Source of the DNA: Zetaproteobacteria bacterium CG06_land_8_20_14_3_00_59_53
Lineage (GTDB): Bacteria; Pseudomonadota; Zetaproteobacteria; Mariprofundales; Mariprofundaceae
DNA: 64,000 nt
Direction: 5' to 3'
Assembly (NCBI GenBank): GCA_002779605.1
Contig: PEWE01000030.1
Span: forward strand, 124,001 to 188,000
The notes below the pieces were generated by a model, which worked only from the letters and a program-made list of their open reading frames with translations, was not told the DNA's origin and did no database searches. The first letter of the stretch is position 1. Each line of letters starts with the position of its first letter. Below are positions 1-9,038 of the stretch, in pieces. Position numbers and translations under genes: made by a program.

Positions 1-2
1 TG

Positions 3-1718
3 GCTGCCCGCCAACAGTGGGCGATGCTGGGGGATCTGCTTGAGCAGCACCCCGGACTCCGCAAAGCCAGACCCGAACTGGCCATGATGAGCGACTGGTA
101 CACAGGCAGACAGGATGAAGCCCTGCGTGAATACAGCCGCATCTGGCCGCGACTGCGCAAGCAACCGGACATGACGATGCCCCTGCATCAGGCCTGGCTG
201 GCGAGCGGCCACCCGACAACCGAGGAGCAGTGGGAGCACATCATTCGGCTGGCCCGTTCCCGCCAGTGGAAGGTGGTCGAGGCCATCAGCGGCGGGCTGG
301 AAAAGCAGCAGAAGCAGTGGTTGAGCTACTGGAGGAAGCTGCAGAGCAAGCCGCAGAAACAGTTCGAGCACTGGCCCGCCTCGCTCTCCCACCCGGCCCG
401 CATGTCCGCCGATCTGCCGCGCGCGATCTTCAGCGATGGCATGCAGCGACTGGCAAGACAGGACCCGATCAAGGCTCATGCCACGCTGCACCAGATGAAG
501 CATCTGAACATCGCCGGCATCGATCCATCCCTGTTTGCCTCTTTGCATAAACAAATTGCCCTGCGCGCGGCAAAGCAACACTTGCTGATCGCCAGCAAAT
601 GGCTGGCGGAGCTCCCTGAAGACAGCAGCGATGAGGAAACCAGATCGTGGCAGACCCGTCTGTATCTGCTGCAGCAGGACTGGGAGAATGTCAGCAGGAT
701 GATTGCCCGCATGCCTCCGGACGAACAACAACTGGATGTCTGGCAATACTGGAAGGCACGTGCGCTGGACGCCATGGGAACGCAGACTGAAGCCCAGTCC
801 ATCTATGCAGAGCTGGCTCTCGGGCGTGGCTATTACAGCTTCCTTGCCGCCGAACGGGCCGGCCTGCCCTATCGATTCAACCATGAGTCCCTCGAAACCT
901 CGCAGCATGCGCTGCAAGAGCTTGCAGACAGGCCCGGCATGCTGCGGGCCCGGGAGTGGCTGGCTCTGGGCAGCAACAACAAGGCCGGGCGTGAATGGAA
1001 CAGCGCGCTTGCAGGTGCTGACGAACAGACATGGCGGGTTGCAGCCAGTCTGGCTGCAAGCTGGGACTGGCCAGATCAGGCGATCCTTGCCGCTTACAGA
1101 GGCAGGGCCGAAAACGCCCTGACCGAGCGCTTTCCGCTGCAATTCCAGGGAGAGGTCATGCTGGCTGCCAGCCAGACCGGACTGCAACCATCATCCATCT
1201 GGAGCATCATCCGGCAGGAGTCGATCTTCAATTCGCAGGCCACCTCCAACGCCGGCGCGCGCGGCCTGATGCAGCTGATGCCGCGAACGGCAAAGATGGT
1301 GGCAAAACAAATGGGACTTTCGGGCGCGCACCGCCAGCTGTTCACGCCTCAGACGAATATCCAGCTCGGTTCACGTTATCTGGCCGATATGAAGTCGCGT
1401 TTCAACGACAATCTGGCGCTTGCCGCCGCCGCCTACAATGCCGGGCCATACCGGGTCGGGCAGTGGCTGAAGAGCACGCCGTTCGAGTTGCCGGACATAT
1501 GGGTGGAAGCCATCCCGTTCAACGAAACCCGCCGCTATGTGCAGCAGGTCATGGCCTATACGATTGTTTATCAATGGCGGGGAAACCAGCAACATGCAAG
1601 CCTGATGCAGCAGCTACAGATGCAGCCCGACGCATCGAAACCGGATCGGACTGCCGAGCAGGTTGCCGCCGAAGATTCTCTGGTCCTTAACAGGGAGCCT
1701 GCAGACACCAACCCCTAA
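3..1718 (+). CDS. slt: Soluble lytic murein transglycosylase (Slt70 type), 5' end outside window
   Basis: Periplasmic enzyme that cleaves the MurNAc-GlcNAc bond of peptidoglycan with 1,6-anhydro product formation. The reading frame is open to the left edge (residues AARQQWA precede the first visible Met at 24), so the true start lies outside. The N-terminal ~370 visible residues are alpha-helical repeats like the U-domain of Slt70. The catalytic SLT domain follows, with the catalytic Glu in IIRQESIFN (codon 1218-1220) and the family motifs GARGLMQLMPRTA and AAYNAGPYRV. It stands alone on the plus strand, convergent with the transhydrogenase operon. No clear terminator is seen after it. Confidence 0.93.
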   Translation, partial: AARQQWAMLGDLLEQHPGLRKARPELAMMSDWYTGRQDEALREYSRIWPRLRKQPDMTMPLHQAWLASGHPTTEEQWEHIIRLARSRQWKVVEAISGGLEKQQKQWLSYWRKLQSKPQKQFEHWPASLSHPARMSADLPRAIFSDGMQRLARQDPIKAHATLHQMKHLNIAGIDPSLFASLHKQIALRAAKQHLLIASKWLAELPEDSSDEETRSWQTRLYLLQQDWENVSRMIARMPPDEQQLDVWQYWKARALDAMGTQTEAQSIYAELALGRGYYSFLAAERAGLPYRFNHESLETSQHALQELADRPGMLRAREWLALGSNNKAGREWNSALAGADEQTWRVAASLAASWDWPDQAILAAYRGRAENALTERFPLQFQGEVMLAASQTGLQPSSIWSIIRQESIFNSQATSNAGARGLMQLMPRTAKMVAKQMGLSGAHRQLFTPQTNIQLGSRYLADMKSRFNDNLALAAAAYNAGPYRVGQWLKSTPFELPDIWVEAIPFNETRRYVQQVMAYTIVYQWRGNQQHASLMQQLQMQPDASKPDRTAEQVAAEDSLVLNREPADTNP

Positions 1719-1841
1719 AGGTTATAAACCACCCGGAGGGACTTCATTATAAAACGCGCAGGATGGTTGCCGGGTGCGTCGCGCCAACCTAACCTACTGC
1801 TCTACGGTCACCACCGGATTGCTTATCTTCACAGAGCGGGT
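1719..1841. other. Intergenic space, convergent genes
   Basis: Together with 1842-2064 this is a 346-base stretch between slt and pntB. The left part holds no convincing gene or T-tailed terminator. It contains a GC-rich piece (about 1762-1798, with GGGTGCGTCGCGCC followed by AACCTAACCTAC). That piece resembles short intergenic repeats of proteobacteria, but only one copy is visible here. The right part (1842-1988) holds a small minus-strand gene listed separately. Confidence 0.4.
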
Positions 1842-1988
1842 TTAGCTATTGAGAATGTCAGAAAAACCTGTGACATAACAATAGAAAGACCAAATCGCCA
1901 ACGTCGACAAAACAAGAATTGAAATGGAAAAGGATGTCCGCTCAACCTTAACTTCTGATTCGTCTGGATAGCGGGGCTTTTCTGACAT
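1842..1988 (-). CDS. Small single-pass membrane protein downstream of pntB (48 aa)
   Basis: A 48-codon minus-strand frame starting with ATG at 1988 and ending with TAA at 1842. A good ribosome site, GGGAG, lies 6 bases upstream of the ATG. The peptide begins MSEKPRYPDESEVKVERTSF, a charged cytoplasmic-type head. One hydrophobic segment of about 20 residues follows (ISILVLSTLAIWSFYCYVT) and then a short polar tail GFSDILNS. It lies 76 bases after the pntB stop, same strand, so it could be the last gene of the transhydrogenase operon. I do not recognise a family. The ribosome site, the clean single TM layout and the operon position support a real gene. Conservation in relatives would settle it. 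Confidence 0.6.
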   Translation of the reverse strand: MSEKPRYPDESEVKVERTSFSISILVLSTLAIWSFYCYVTGFSDILNS

Positions 1989-2064
1989 TACATCTCCCTT
2001 TTTCACCGTATTTCCAGATAGGGATAGGTATTATCAAGCCATCGGGTGAACGCAGGACTTATCT

Positions 2065-3459
2065 CTACTTCAAAGCGTGCAGGATGGATTCGCAGGCCTT
2101 TTTGGCATCGGAGAACAGCATCATGGTTTTGTCCATGTAGAACAGATCGTTGTCCAGACCGGCATAACCGGCAGCCATCGAGCGCTTCACGAACACCACA
2201 TGCTTGGCCTTGTCCACATCCAGAATCGGCATGCCGTAGATCGGACTGGTCGGATCGGTCTTGGCCGACGGGTTGGTCACATCGTTGGCGCCGATCACCA
2301 GCGCCACATCGGCATCGACGAATTCCGGATTGATCTCGTCCATCTCCTGCACCAGATCATAGGACACATCCGCTTCGGCCAGCAGCACATTCATATGCCC
2401 CGGCATACGGCCTGCCACCGGATGGATGGCGAAACGCACCTTCACACCCTTGGCGGTCAGCACATCCACAACCTCTTTCAGCGCATGCTGCGCACGCGCC
2501 ACGGCCAGACCATAACCGGGCACGATGATCACGGAATCGGCATTCTGCAGCAGGAAGGCGGCATCCTCGGCGGCTCCCGATTTGTACGGGCGCTGCTCAC
2601 GCTCTTCGCCACCGGCAGCGGCCGTAGCACCGCCGAACCCGCCGAGCAGCACATTGAACAGCGAGCGGTTCATCGCCTTGCACATGATGTAGGAAAGGAT
2701 CGCACCGGAGGAACCGACCAGCGCGCCAGCCACGATCAGCATATTATTACCCAGTGTGAAGCCGATTCCTGCGGCAGCCCAACCGGAATAGGAGTTCAGC
2801 ATGGAGACCACCACCGGCATATCCGCACCGCCGATGGGTACGATCAACAGCACACCGAGCACCAGCGCGATGCCGGTCATGATCAAAAACGGCGTCCACT
2901 CACCATTCACGCAGAAGACGATACCAGAGCCGATCATCACGATACCCAGCAACAGGTTCACCCAGTGCTGCCCTGCGAAGACCAGCGGACGACCGGACAC
3001 CAGACCCTGCAGCTTGGCGAAGGCGACCACGGAAGCGGTGAAAGTGATGGCCCCGATGAAGGTGCCGAGGAAAAGCTCGATGCGGCTGGCCATATGCAGA
3101 CTGCCATCGGCTGCGGCGATACCGTAAGCGCCCGGATTATACAGCGCGGAGGTGGCGATCAGTACCGCGGCCAGACCGACCAGCGAATGCATGGCGGCCA
3201 CCAGCTGCGGCATATGGGTCATCGGAATGCTGCGCGCGATCAACGTACCGGCACCACCGCCGATGAGCATGGCGAGGAATATCCAGCCGTAGCTGTGCAC
3301 GCCCGGCATGTTCAGGGTCACAGCGACAGCCAGCGCCATGCCGATCATGCCGAACAGATTGCCGCGTCGTGCCGACACCGGGCTGGACAGCCCCTTGAGC
3401 GCGAGGATGAAAAGAACCGCAGCGACCAGATAGGCCATTGCCACCATATTTGCAGACAT
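2065..3459 (-). CDS. pntB: NAD(P) transhydrogenase subunit beta
   Basis: Membrane and NADP-binding subunit of the proton-translocating transhydrogenase, which moves hydride between NADH and NADP+ using the proton gradient. 464 aa, the usual family length. The N-terminal ~280 residues carry about nine hydrophobic segments (domain II). The C-terminal ~175 residues are the NADP-binding domain III, with VPGYGLAVARAQH and the loop GANDVTNPSAKTDPTSPIYG. The N-terminus MSANMVAMAYLVAAVLFILA matches the family. An AGGGG ribosome site lies 6 bases before ATG. It follows pntAB by 25 bases, completing a three-gene pnt operon. Confidence 0.97.
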   Translation of the reverse strand: MSANMVAMAYLVAAVLFILALKGLSSPVSARRGNLFGMIGMALAVAVTLNMPGVHSYGWIFLAMLIGGGAGTLIARSIPMTHMPQLVAAMHSLVGLAAVLIATSALYNPGAYGIAAADGSLHMASRIELFLGTFIGAITFTASVVAFAKLQGLVSGRPLVFAGQHWVNLLLGIVMIGSGIVFCVNGEWTPFLIMTGIALVLGVLLIVPIGGADMPVVVSMLNSYSGWAAAGIGFTLGNNMLIVAGALVGSSGAILSYIMCKAMNRSLFNVLLGGFGGATAAAGGEEREQRPYKSGAAEDAAFLLQNADSVIIVPGYGLAVARAQHALKEVVDVLTAKGVKVRFAIHPVAGRMPGHMNVLLAEADVSYDLVQEMDEINPEFVDADVALVIGANDVTNPSAKTDPTSPIYGMPILDVDKAKHVVFVKRSMAAGYAGLDNDLFYMDKTMMLFSDAKKACESILHALK

Positions 3460-3484
3460 GTTTAACCCCTAACTGATGCGCACA

Positions 3485-3829
3485 TTATTTGCGCTTTCTG
3501 AACATGGCCAGCATACGCTGCGTGACCAGAAAACCACCGAAGATGTTCACAGCCACCAGCGCCACGGCGATCAGGCCAAGGATGCTGCCGGTGTTCATCT
3601 CCGATGGTCCGGCGGCAAGAATCGCACCGACGATGATGATGCCGGAGATGGCATTGGTGACACTCATCAGCGGGGTATGCAGTGCCGGGGTCACATTCCA
3701 GACCACGTGATAACCGATGAACACGGCCAGCACAAACACTGTGAAACCGAACACAAAAGGATCGACGGCTGCGCCATGTGCGCCGCTCTCTGCAACCGCG
3801 GCAGCGGCCTGACTCATCTCGGCATTCAT
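3485..3829 (-). CDS. pntAB: NAD(P) transhydrogenase subunit alpha, membrane part (alpha-2)
   Basis: 114-aa protein with three hydrophobic helices and the conserved stretch [19 protein letters not shown] typical of the C-terminal membrane part of transhydrogenase alpha. In E. coli this part is fused to PntA; here it is split off, as in Rhodospirillum and many other proteobacteria. The N-terminus has a 20-residue Ala-rich head. Its ATG overlaps the pntA stop by 4 bases (ATGA), so the two alpha parts are translationally coupled. Confidence 0.95.
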   Translation of the reverse strand: MNAEMSQAAAAVAESGAHGAAVDPFVFGFTVFVLAVFIGYHVVWNVTPALHTPLMSVTNAISGIIIVGAILAAGPSEMNTGSILGLIAVALVAVNIFGGFLVTQRMLAMFRKRK

Positions 3830-4971
3830 GCCTTGCCTCCCTTGAGGAACTGCGGCTTGAGGAATTCGCCGCCGCGACAGAGCACCGCAGCCTCGATGAT
3901 TTCATCCTCCTGCACGGTATTCAGCCCGCCCTCGCCATCGCTCATCAGCATCAGAAAGTTGAGCAGATTGCGCGCGTACAGCTGGCTGGCATCGGCGGCC
4001 ACCAGCGAGGGGATATTGCTCTCGCCGAGCAGGGTGACACCGTGTTTGATCACGGTCTTGTCCAGCTCGGTAAGCGGGCAATTGCCGCCCACCCCGTTTG
4101 CACCCATACCCGCGGCCATATCGACGATCACCGAACCGGACTTCATCACCTTGACCACATCCTCGGTGACCAGCACCGGAGCAGGCCTGCCGGGAATCAG
4201 TGCAGTGGTGATCACGATATCGGATTTCGCGGCATGTTCGGCGATCAGTTCGGCCTGCTTCTGCTTGTATTCTGCACTCACCTCTTTGGCATAGCCGCCG
4301 GCATCCTCGGCATCCTCTTCCACCGGCACCTCGACGAACTTCGCACCCAGGCTTTCCACCTGTTCGCGCGCCGCGGCACGCACATCGAAGGCCTCGACCA
4401 TCGCGCCCAGCCTTCTGGCCGTGGCGATCGCCTGCAGACCGGCCACGCCGGCGCCCATCACCAGCACACGCGCCGGCTGCACGGTACCGGCAGCGGTCAT
4501 CATCATCGGGAAGAAACGGCGGTAGTGTTCGGCCGCCATCAGCACGGCCTTGTAGCCGGCAATATTGGCCTGGCTGGACAGCACATCCATGCTCTGCGCA
4601 CGCGAAATGCGCGGCACCATCTCCAGCGCGAAACAGGTTAGGCCGTGCGCGGCATAATCGCTGAGCAGCGGATTGGTGAACGGCGCGAACAGGCTGATCA
4701 CCGCGGCCCTGGCAGGCAGCAGTTTGATCTCGAACTTCTCCGGCGGGCGCACCTTGAGCACCACATCGGCGGCTTTAAGCAGCGTCTTGGCATCCTTGAC
4801 GATGCTCGCACCGGCGGCCTCGTAGTCGGCATCGGCAATCAGAGCGCCATGACCGGCACCGGCCTGCACCTGCACGGCAAAGCCCTGCGCGATGAATTTT
4901 TTGACAGTCTCGGGAGTTGCCGCAACGCGAGCCTCGTTGTCGCGTATTTCGGCGGGCACCACCAGCAGCAT
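3826..4971 (-). CDS. pntA: NAD(P) transhydrogenase subunit alpha, NAD-binding part (alpha-1)
   Basis: Soluble NAD(H)-binding domain I of the transhydrogenase, 381 aa, related to alanine dehydrogenase. Visible: N-terminal [18 protein letters not shown], the RAQSMD motif at residues 124-129 and the nucleotide-binding loop GAGVAG at 173-178. It ends just before the domain II helices, which are encoded by the next gene. A GGAG ribosome site sits 6 bases before ATG at 4971. First gene of pntA-pntAB-pntB. The 90 bases upstream presumably hold the promoter, but I could not pick out convincing -35 and -10 boxes. Confidence 0.96.
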   Translation of the reverse strand: MLLVVPAEIRDNEARVAATPETVKKFIAQGFAVQVQAGAGHGALIADADYEAAGASIVKDAKTLLKAADVVLKVRPPEKFEIKLLPARAAVISLFAPFTNPLLSDYAAHGLTCFALEMVPRISRAQSMDVLSSQANIAGYKAVLMAAEHYRRFFPMMMTAAGTVQPARVLVMGAGVAGLQAIATARRLGAMVEAFDVRAAAREQVESLGAKFVEVPVEEDAEDAGGYAKEVSAEYKQKQAELIAEHAAKSDIVITTALIPGRPAPVLVTEDVVKVMKSGSVIVDMAAGMGANGVGGNCPLTELDKTVIKHGVTLLGESNIPSLVAADASQLYARNLLNFLMLMSDGEGGLNTVQEDEIIEAAVLCRGGEFLKPQFLKGGKA

Positions 4972-5061
4972 GCGTATCTCCTAAAGGGTGAAAAAACGGG
5001 TTGGGGAAGTGTAAACAGCAGCGTTGGTTTTACAAGCAAACATTGGAAAGCCGCCGCATGA

Positions 5062-5490
5062 TCAAAGCATCAGGGAGGTTCGCAATAGACCTTCCGAATC
5101 CACTTCGGCATGCGGAATAATGCTCAATTCGCACGCCGGAACATAAGCATGGGCATAACAGAACAGCTCGTCGTCCAGCACCTCGTCCCCTGCCATCAGC
5201 AGATCCAGATCGAGGGTGCGCGGCCGCCAGGAACCGTGCGAGCGGTCACGCCCGTGTGCATCCTCCAGCTGCTTCAGCCACACCTGCATCTGGGCAGGTG
5301 AGCTGTTGCTGCTCAGCAGACAACAGGCATTCAGAAAGTCCGCCGCATCCTGCATACCCACGGCTGCCGAGCGGTACACGGCTGAAAAACGCACCCCGGG
5401 AAAGCGCTCGCGGATGGCTGCTGCCGCAGAGCACAGGTAGCGTTCCGGCTCGATATTCGAGCCCATGCCGATGAGGTAGGTCTGCTTCAC
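5062..5490 (-). CDS. folK: 2-amino-4-hydroxy-6-hydroxymethyldihydropteridine pyrophosphokinase
   Basis: HPPK, the folate-pathway enzyme that transfers pyrophosphate from ATP to 6-hydroxymethyl-dihydropterin. 142 aa. Visible: GSNIEPE near the N-terminus and the signature GSWRPRTLDLDLL, in which Asp95 and Asp97 are the expected Mg ligands. Its ATG overlaps the folB stop by 4 bases (ATGA), so folB and folK form a coupled pair for two consecutive folate steps. Confidence 0.95.
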   Translation of the reverse strand: MKQTYLIGMGSNIEPERYLCSAAAAIRERFPGVRFSAVYRSAAVGMQDAADFLNACCLLSSNSSPAQMQVWLKQLEDAHGRDRSHGSWRPRTLDLDLLMAGDEVLDDELFCYAHAYVPACELSIIPHAEVDSEGLLRTSLML

Positions 5491-5858
5491 TCAGCTTGCA
5501 GGCTACCGCGCTCGATCAGCACGGCGACATTCTCGCTGCCACGCACAGCTCCGGGCTTGGAAAGCTTCAGGCGCATCCAGGGCACATGGAACTCATCGAT
5601 CAGAATACGTGCACAGGCCTCGGCCAGCGCCTCGATCAGGCCGAAACTGGAGGCCTCGATAAAGGCGATCAGGCGCTTGGATACCGCCTTGTAGTCCAGC
5701 GTATCGGCAATGTCGTCGCTCTTTCCCGCGCGGCTGACATCCCAGGCCATTTCCATATCCAGACGCACCGTCTGGCGGATCTCCCGCTCCCAGTCATAGA
5801 TGCCGATCACGGTGCGCACTTCCAGCCCTTCGATCAGAATCCTGTCCAATTTCTGCAT
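5487..5858 (-). CDS. folB: Dihydroneopterin aldolase
   Basis: Converts 7,8-dihydroneopterin to 6-hydroxymethyl-dihydropterin and glycolaldehyde, directly before FolK in folate synthesis. I set the start at ATG 5858 (MQKLDRILIEGLEVRTVIG, 123 aa). An AGGGAG ribosome site lies 7 bases upstream, and family members begin at this point. The frame is open further up to 5984, but that extension is not like the family and would run across the neighbouring gene start. Visible motifs: GIYDWEREIRQTVRLDMEM, the D-YKAVS region and FGLIEALAEACA with the catalytic Glu. Coupled to folK. Confidence 0.93.
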   Translation of the reverse strand: MQKLDRILIEGLEVRTVIGIYDWEREIRQTVRLDMEMAWDVSRAGKSDDIADTLDYKAVSKRLIAFIEASSFGLIEALAEACARILIDEFHVPWMRLKLSKPGAVRGSENVAVLIERGSLQAE

Positions 5859-5971
5859 ACCTGCACTCCCTGCGATAAGATAATTTTCCGGCCCCGAACT
5901 TGACATCGCGGCCCCGCCCGACACAATGCGCGCCTTCATTCGTAGCCGGCACAAGTATTCGGGAGGTATAA

Positions 5972-6142
5972 GTGACAGCCACAATCAAAGTAACAGAACC
6001 CATCGTTTCATGTTCAGACAACGGGCAGCACCCTCTGGTTTACATCAACCTGAAGAACGGCAGCGGCCGTTGCCAGTACTGCGGCAAGAGCTTTGTCCGC
6101 GTCGGCACCGAAACCGCCAGAGACGATAAAAAAGCTGCCTGA
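5972..6142 (+). CDS. CHCC zinc-finger domain protein (56 aa, GTG start)
   Basis: A 57-codon frame starting with GTG at 5972, preceded by GGGAGG with 5-base spacing. The product contains VSCSDNGQHPLVYINL followed by GRCQYCGKSFV. That is a Cys-x5-His plus Cys-x2-Cys arrangement matching the zf-CHCC family, the domain of the NDUFS6 accessory subunit of mitochondrial complex I and of small bacterial proteins. Zinc binding is expected from the family. The cellular role here is unknown. It is divergent from folB, with 113 bases between the two starts. It is easily missed because of the GTG start. Confidence 0.88.
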   Translation: MTATIKVTEPIVSCSDNGQHPLVYINLKNGSGRCQYCGKSFVRVGTETARDDKKAA

Positions 6143-6153
6143 TATCACATTGC

Positions 6154-6924
6154 TCAGGCCGGCTCAGCCGTGTTTCTGACCGCCTGCAAGCGCTGACGTA
6201 CCACCTCGAACAAGGTCACCCCTGTAGCTACCGACACATTAAGCGATTCGACATTGCCCGGCATAGGAATACTGAGCACGGAGTCGCATTGCTCGCGAAC
6301 CAGCCTGCGCATACCCTTGCCTTCTGCTCCCATCACCACACCGATGCGTCCGCTCAGGTCCGACTGATATATCGAAGCCTCGGCCTCGCCTGCCAGACCT
6401 ATCAGCCACAATCCCTTTTCCTGCAACTGCTGCATGGCTCGCACAAGATTGGTTACGGTCATCACAGGAAGACGGGAAATCGCACCGCATGCCGCCTTGG
6501 CGGCGACAGGCGATTCCACATCCGCCGCATGATCTCTGGGAACAATGACCGCCGAACAACCTGCAGCCTCGGCGCTGCGCACGCAGGCCCCGAGATTGTG
6601 AGGATCTGTCACACCATCGAGCAACAGCACAAGCCGAGCTTCCGATGCTCCGGGGGATTCGAGCCATACGCTGAAATCAAGTTTACGGGCAGTCGCGACG
6701 CGCGCCACAACCCCCTGATGCGCCACACCCTCGCCAAGTCGCTCCAAGGCCTGTCTCGGCTGGAATGAAATACGGATGCCGCGAACTTTCGCAAGGTGAA
6801 TCAGTTCATTGAGACGCGGATGCCCTTTACCGCGTTCGCCTTTGCCGCGCTCGATAACCAGCTCGCTGACCGGTTCGTCGGATTCCAGAGCATGCTTCAC
6901 CGCATGAATACCTGCCAATATCAA
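6154..6924 (-). CDS. rlmB: 23S rRNA (guanosine-2'-O-)-methyltransferase RlmB (TrmH/SpoU family)
   Basis: SAM-dependent 2'-O-methylation of 23S rRNA. 256 aa. An N-terminal substrate-binding domain (GIHAVKHALESDEPVSELV) precedes the SPOUT knot with motif 1 DGVTDPHNLGACVRSAEAAG, motif 2 GAEGKGM and motif 3 IPMPGNVESLNVSVA. The start is TTG at 6924, supported by GGAGGG 5 bases upstream and by the usual N-terminus just behind it. It is 47 bases downstream of the TPR gene, same strand, with a 15-bp AT-rich palindrome in the gap. Confidence 0.94.
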   Translation of the reverse strand: MILAGIHAVKHALESDEPVSELVIERGKGERGKGHPRLNELIHLAKVRGIRISFQPRQALERLGEGVAHQGVVARVATARKLDFSVWLESPGASEARLVLLLDGVTDPHNLGACVRSAEAAGCSAVIVPRDHAADVESPVAAKAACGAISRLPVMTVTNLVRAMQQLQEKGLWLIGLAGEAEASIYQSDLSGRIGVVMGAEGKGMRRLVREQCDSVLSIPMPGNVESLNVSVATGVTLFEVVRQRLQAVRNTAEPA

Positions 6925-6949
6925 AACATCCCTCCTGAGAACTGATCAT

Positions 6950-6964
6950 TAGAATTTAATTCTA
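6950..6964. repeat. 15-bp AT-rich palindrome between TPR gene and rlmB
   Basis: TAGAATTTAATTCTA, a perfect 7-1-7 inverted repeat in the 47-base gap. It could be an operator or just a weak hairpin. No T-tract follows on either strand. Confidence 0.4.
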
Positions 6965-6971
6965 GCGGACA

Positions 6972-9020
6972 TCAACCACCTGCCTTTTTCGCATCCGATG
7001 CTCTTGCCTTTCTTACCTCGGTCAGCGTATCGGCAATCGCCGCATCGCCCGGCATGATGGTCAGAGGCCGAGCAGCAAGTTGTTCGGCCTTCCCGAGATC
7101 ACCGCCACCCTGCAACAGACTGTAGGCAAAATTGTTCAATGTGGCCGGATCATCCGGCGCGACCTTCATCAACTGCTGCCAGAGATCGATGGCCCTGGCC
7201 CAATCTTTCTGAACCATGTAAGCCTGCGCACGGAACAACATCGACACATTGCTCTGCAGTGTACCCGGCCAGTGCGCTGACACATTCGCCCATGTCTCGA
7301 TAGCCTCCGCCTGCTGGCCGAGCTTGTACTGCAGCTCGCCGATCAGGCTCTCCAGCCCGGGGCCGTCCGCCTGACTCGTCCTCGCCCCCAGCAAGCCGGA
7401 AAGCGCCTGCTGCGGATCGCTTTCGGCCTTGGCGCGAGCCCAGACCAGCCAGACATCACCGTGCTCAGGATAGAGCTTGCGCAAGGCTTCGAGCTGCGTC
7501 AACGCTTGCGGCTTGCGGTTCAACTGCATCAGGGCAATCACACCGAGCAATTGCAGATCGGCATCCGGTTTTTTCACCCCATCGAGCAGCGCCAGCACCT
7601 CGGCACCGCGCCCCTGGCCCAGCAGGACTCTGGCGCGCGGCAGCAGATCGGCACTATCCAGCGCCTTCTGCATGGCCCGGATCCGCATCAGCCCCTGCTC
7701 CGCCTGCGCGGTGAAAGGACCGGGATGCACCTTGCCCGCCTCGATCAGGGTGACGAGCCGCTTCTCCGCCTCCTGCAGCCGGCCGGCACGTACATCCAGT
7801 TCCGCTTCGACCAGCGACTTCCTGTCCTTGTCCGCGATACCATCGACCATTTTCGCGGCCTCGCCGTAACGCCGCAGGGCAAACATGGCCATGATACGAT
7901 TGGTGATAGCGTCGTCGCTGTCCAGATCCACCGGCTTGCGCTCATCCAGCAACTCCAGACCCCACACAGGCTGGCCGCGGGCGATACACCACTGCACCAG
8001 GGCATTGAACTCGGATGCACTGCTCACAGGCTGCATGCCGTCGAGCAGACCGAGAAAGACTCCTTTGTCACCGCTCAGCACCTCGAAATACATGCGCACG
8101 ATCAGGCCCTGCCGGTCCTCCGGGTAGAACTTGGACAGACGGTCGATGAAGTATTTTTTCGCCTCGGCCGTTTTACCCATTTTCATCGCGAACATTCCGC
8201 CATTGAGCAGCGATTGCAGCGCCGGAGGCTGGCCGACCAGCGAAGCGCGAATGAACACATCCAGTGCGGCATCCGACTTGCCCTGCTGGGTCAGCGCGGC
8301 GGCATAACAGTTGAGGGCATCGATGGCGTCGGGATCCGCTTCGAGCAGCACAGCGAACAAGGCGCCGGCCTCAGCCGCCTTGCCGGCAGCAAGCAGGCTC
8401 TGCGCCCAATCCAGCTTTGCCAGATAATTCTGAGCATCAGCATCGACAAGCCGGGCAAACAAGCTGGCGGATTGCTCATAGTCGGCTGCCTGATAGGCAG
8501 CGCGGGCCTCCAGCATCTCGGCCATCCATTGCACATCCTTTGGCAGCGACTGGCGTATCCGCCCGGCCATCGCCAGCAATCTCTCCGGCTTCATGGCCGA
8601 ACGCGCAAAACCGTAATATTCCGAAAATCGCTGACGGTGAGCATCGTCGCCATAGGGCTGCATCAACAGGATAGTTTCCATCTCAGACAGGCCCTGCTCC
8701 ACCTTCCCGTCTGCGAACAAACTGGACATCAGCATGTAGCGCACACCCTTGTCATCCGGATAAATGTCCAGAGCCTTGCGCAGAGCAACCACACCCTCAC
8801 CCCATGCCTTCTGCTCCATCATTTCGCGTGCATGCTCGATCAGATTCTGCTGTTTCTTTCCAGGTGTCATCTGCCAGGCAGACCAGCCCAGAACACCTAC
8901 CAGACCAACAGCCAGCGAAACCAGAACCAGCAGCTTTATACCTACCAATAGGCGTTTCTGCTTTCGTTTCTGTGTTAACTTATTTGTCTTTCTTGATCTG
9001 TGTTTCTGTTTCTTAAGCAC
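6972..9020 (-). CDS. Membrane-anchored TPR-repeat protein linked to exosortase
   Basis: 682 aa with a GTG start at 9020 and GGGAG 9 bases upstream. Residues 1-23 are extremely basic (many Lys and Arg), residues about 25-50 are one hydrophobic helix (LLVGIKLLVLVSLAVGLVGV), and the rest is helical TPR repeats (for example KALDIYPDDKGVRYMLMSSL and WQQLMKVAPDDPATLNNFAY). This predicts an inner-membrane anchor with a large periplasmic TPR arm. TPR proteins such as PrsT often accompany exosortase loci. This one is head-to-head with the exosortase and only 18 bases separate the likely start codons. A role as scaffold for the surface-sorting system is inference. Confidence 0.8.
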   Translation of the reverse strand: MLKKQKHRSRKTNKLTQKRKQKRLLVGIKLLVLVSLAVGLVGVLGWSAWQMTPGKKQQNLIEHAREMMEQKAWGEGVVALRKALDIYPDDKGVRYMLMSSLFADGKVEQGLSEMETILLMQPYGDDAHRQRFSEYYGFARSAMKPERLLAMAGRIRQSLPKDVQWMAEMLEARAAYQAADYEQSASLFARLVDADAQNYLAKLDWAQSLLAAGKAAEAGALFAVLLEADPDAIDALNCYAAALTQQGKSDAALDVFIRASLVGQPPALQSLLNGGMFAMKMGKTAEAKKYFIDRLSKFYPEDRQGLIVRMYFEVLSGDKGVFLGLLDGMQPVSSASEFNALVQWCIARGQPVWGLELLDERKPVDLDSDDAITNRIMAMFALRRYGEAAKMVDGIADKDRKSLVEAELDVRAGRLQEAEKRLVTLIEAGKVHPGPFTAQAEQGLMRIRAMQKALDSADLLPRARVLLGQGRGAEVLALLDGVKKPDADLQLLGVIALMQLNRKPQALTQLEALRKLYPEHGDVWLVWARAKAESDPQQALSGLLGARTSQADGPGLESLIGELQYKLGQQAEAIETWANVSAHWPGTLQSNVSMLFRAQAYMVQKDWARAIDLWQQLMKVAPDDPATLNNFAYSLLQGGGDLGKAEQLAARPLTIMPGDAAIADTLTEVRKARASDAKKAGG

Positions 9021-9038
9021 TTGGATACACTCCCGCCG

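Noticed and set aside
2077-3465. Long open frame antisense to pntB, rich in His, Gln and Asp
   Set aside because: It mirrors the codon pattern of the real pntB gene. No ribosome site, no family likeness, odd His-rich composition typical of antisense frames in GC-rich genes. The same applies to long antisense frames opposite murC, ftsA, murF, lpd and the TPR gene.
9000-9038. GTG 9000 as the exosortase start
   Set aside because: No ribosome site, and it would overlap the 5' end of the TPR gene. ATG 9039 gives a normal N-terminus, though its own ribosome site is also weak, so this is only a preference.
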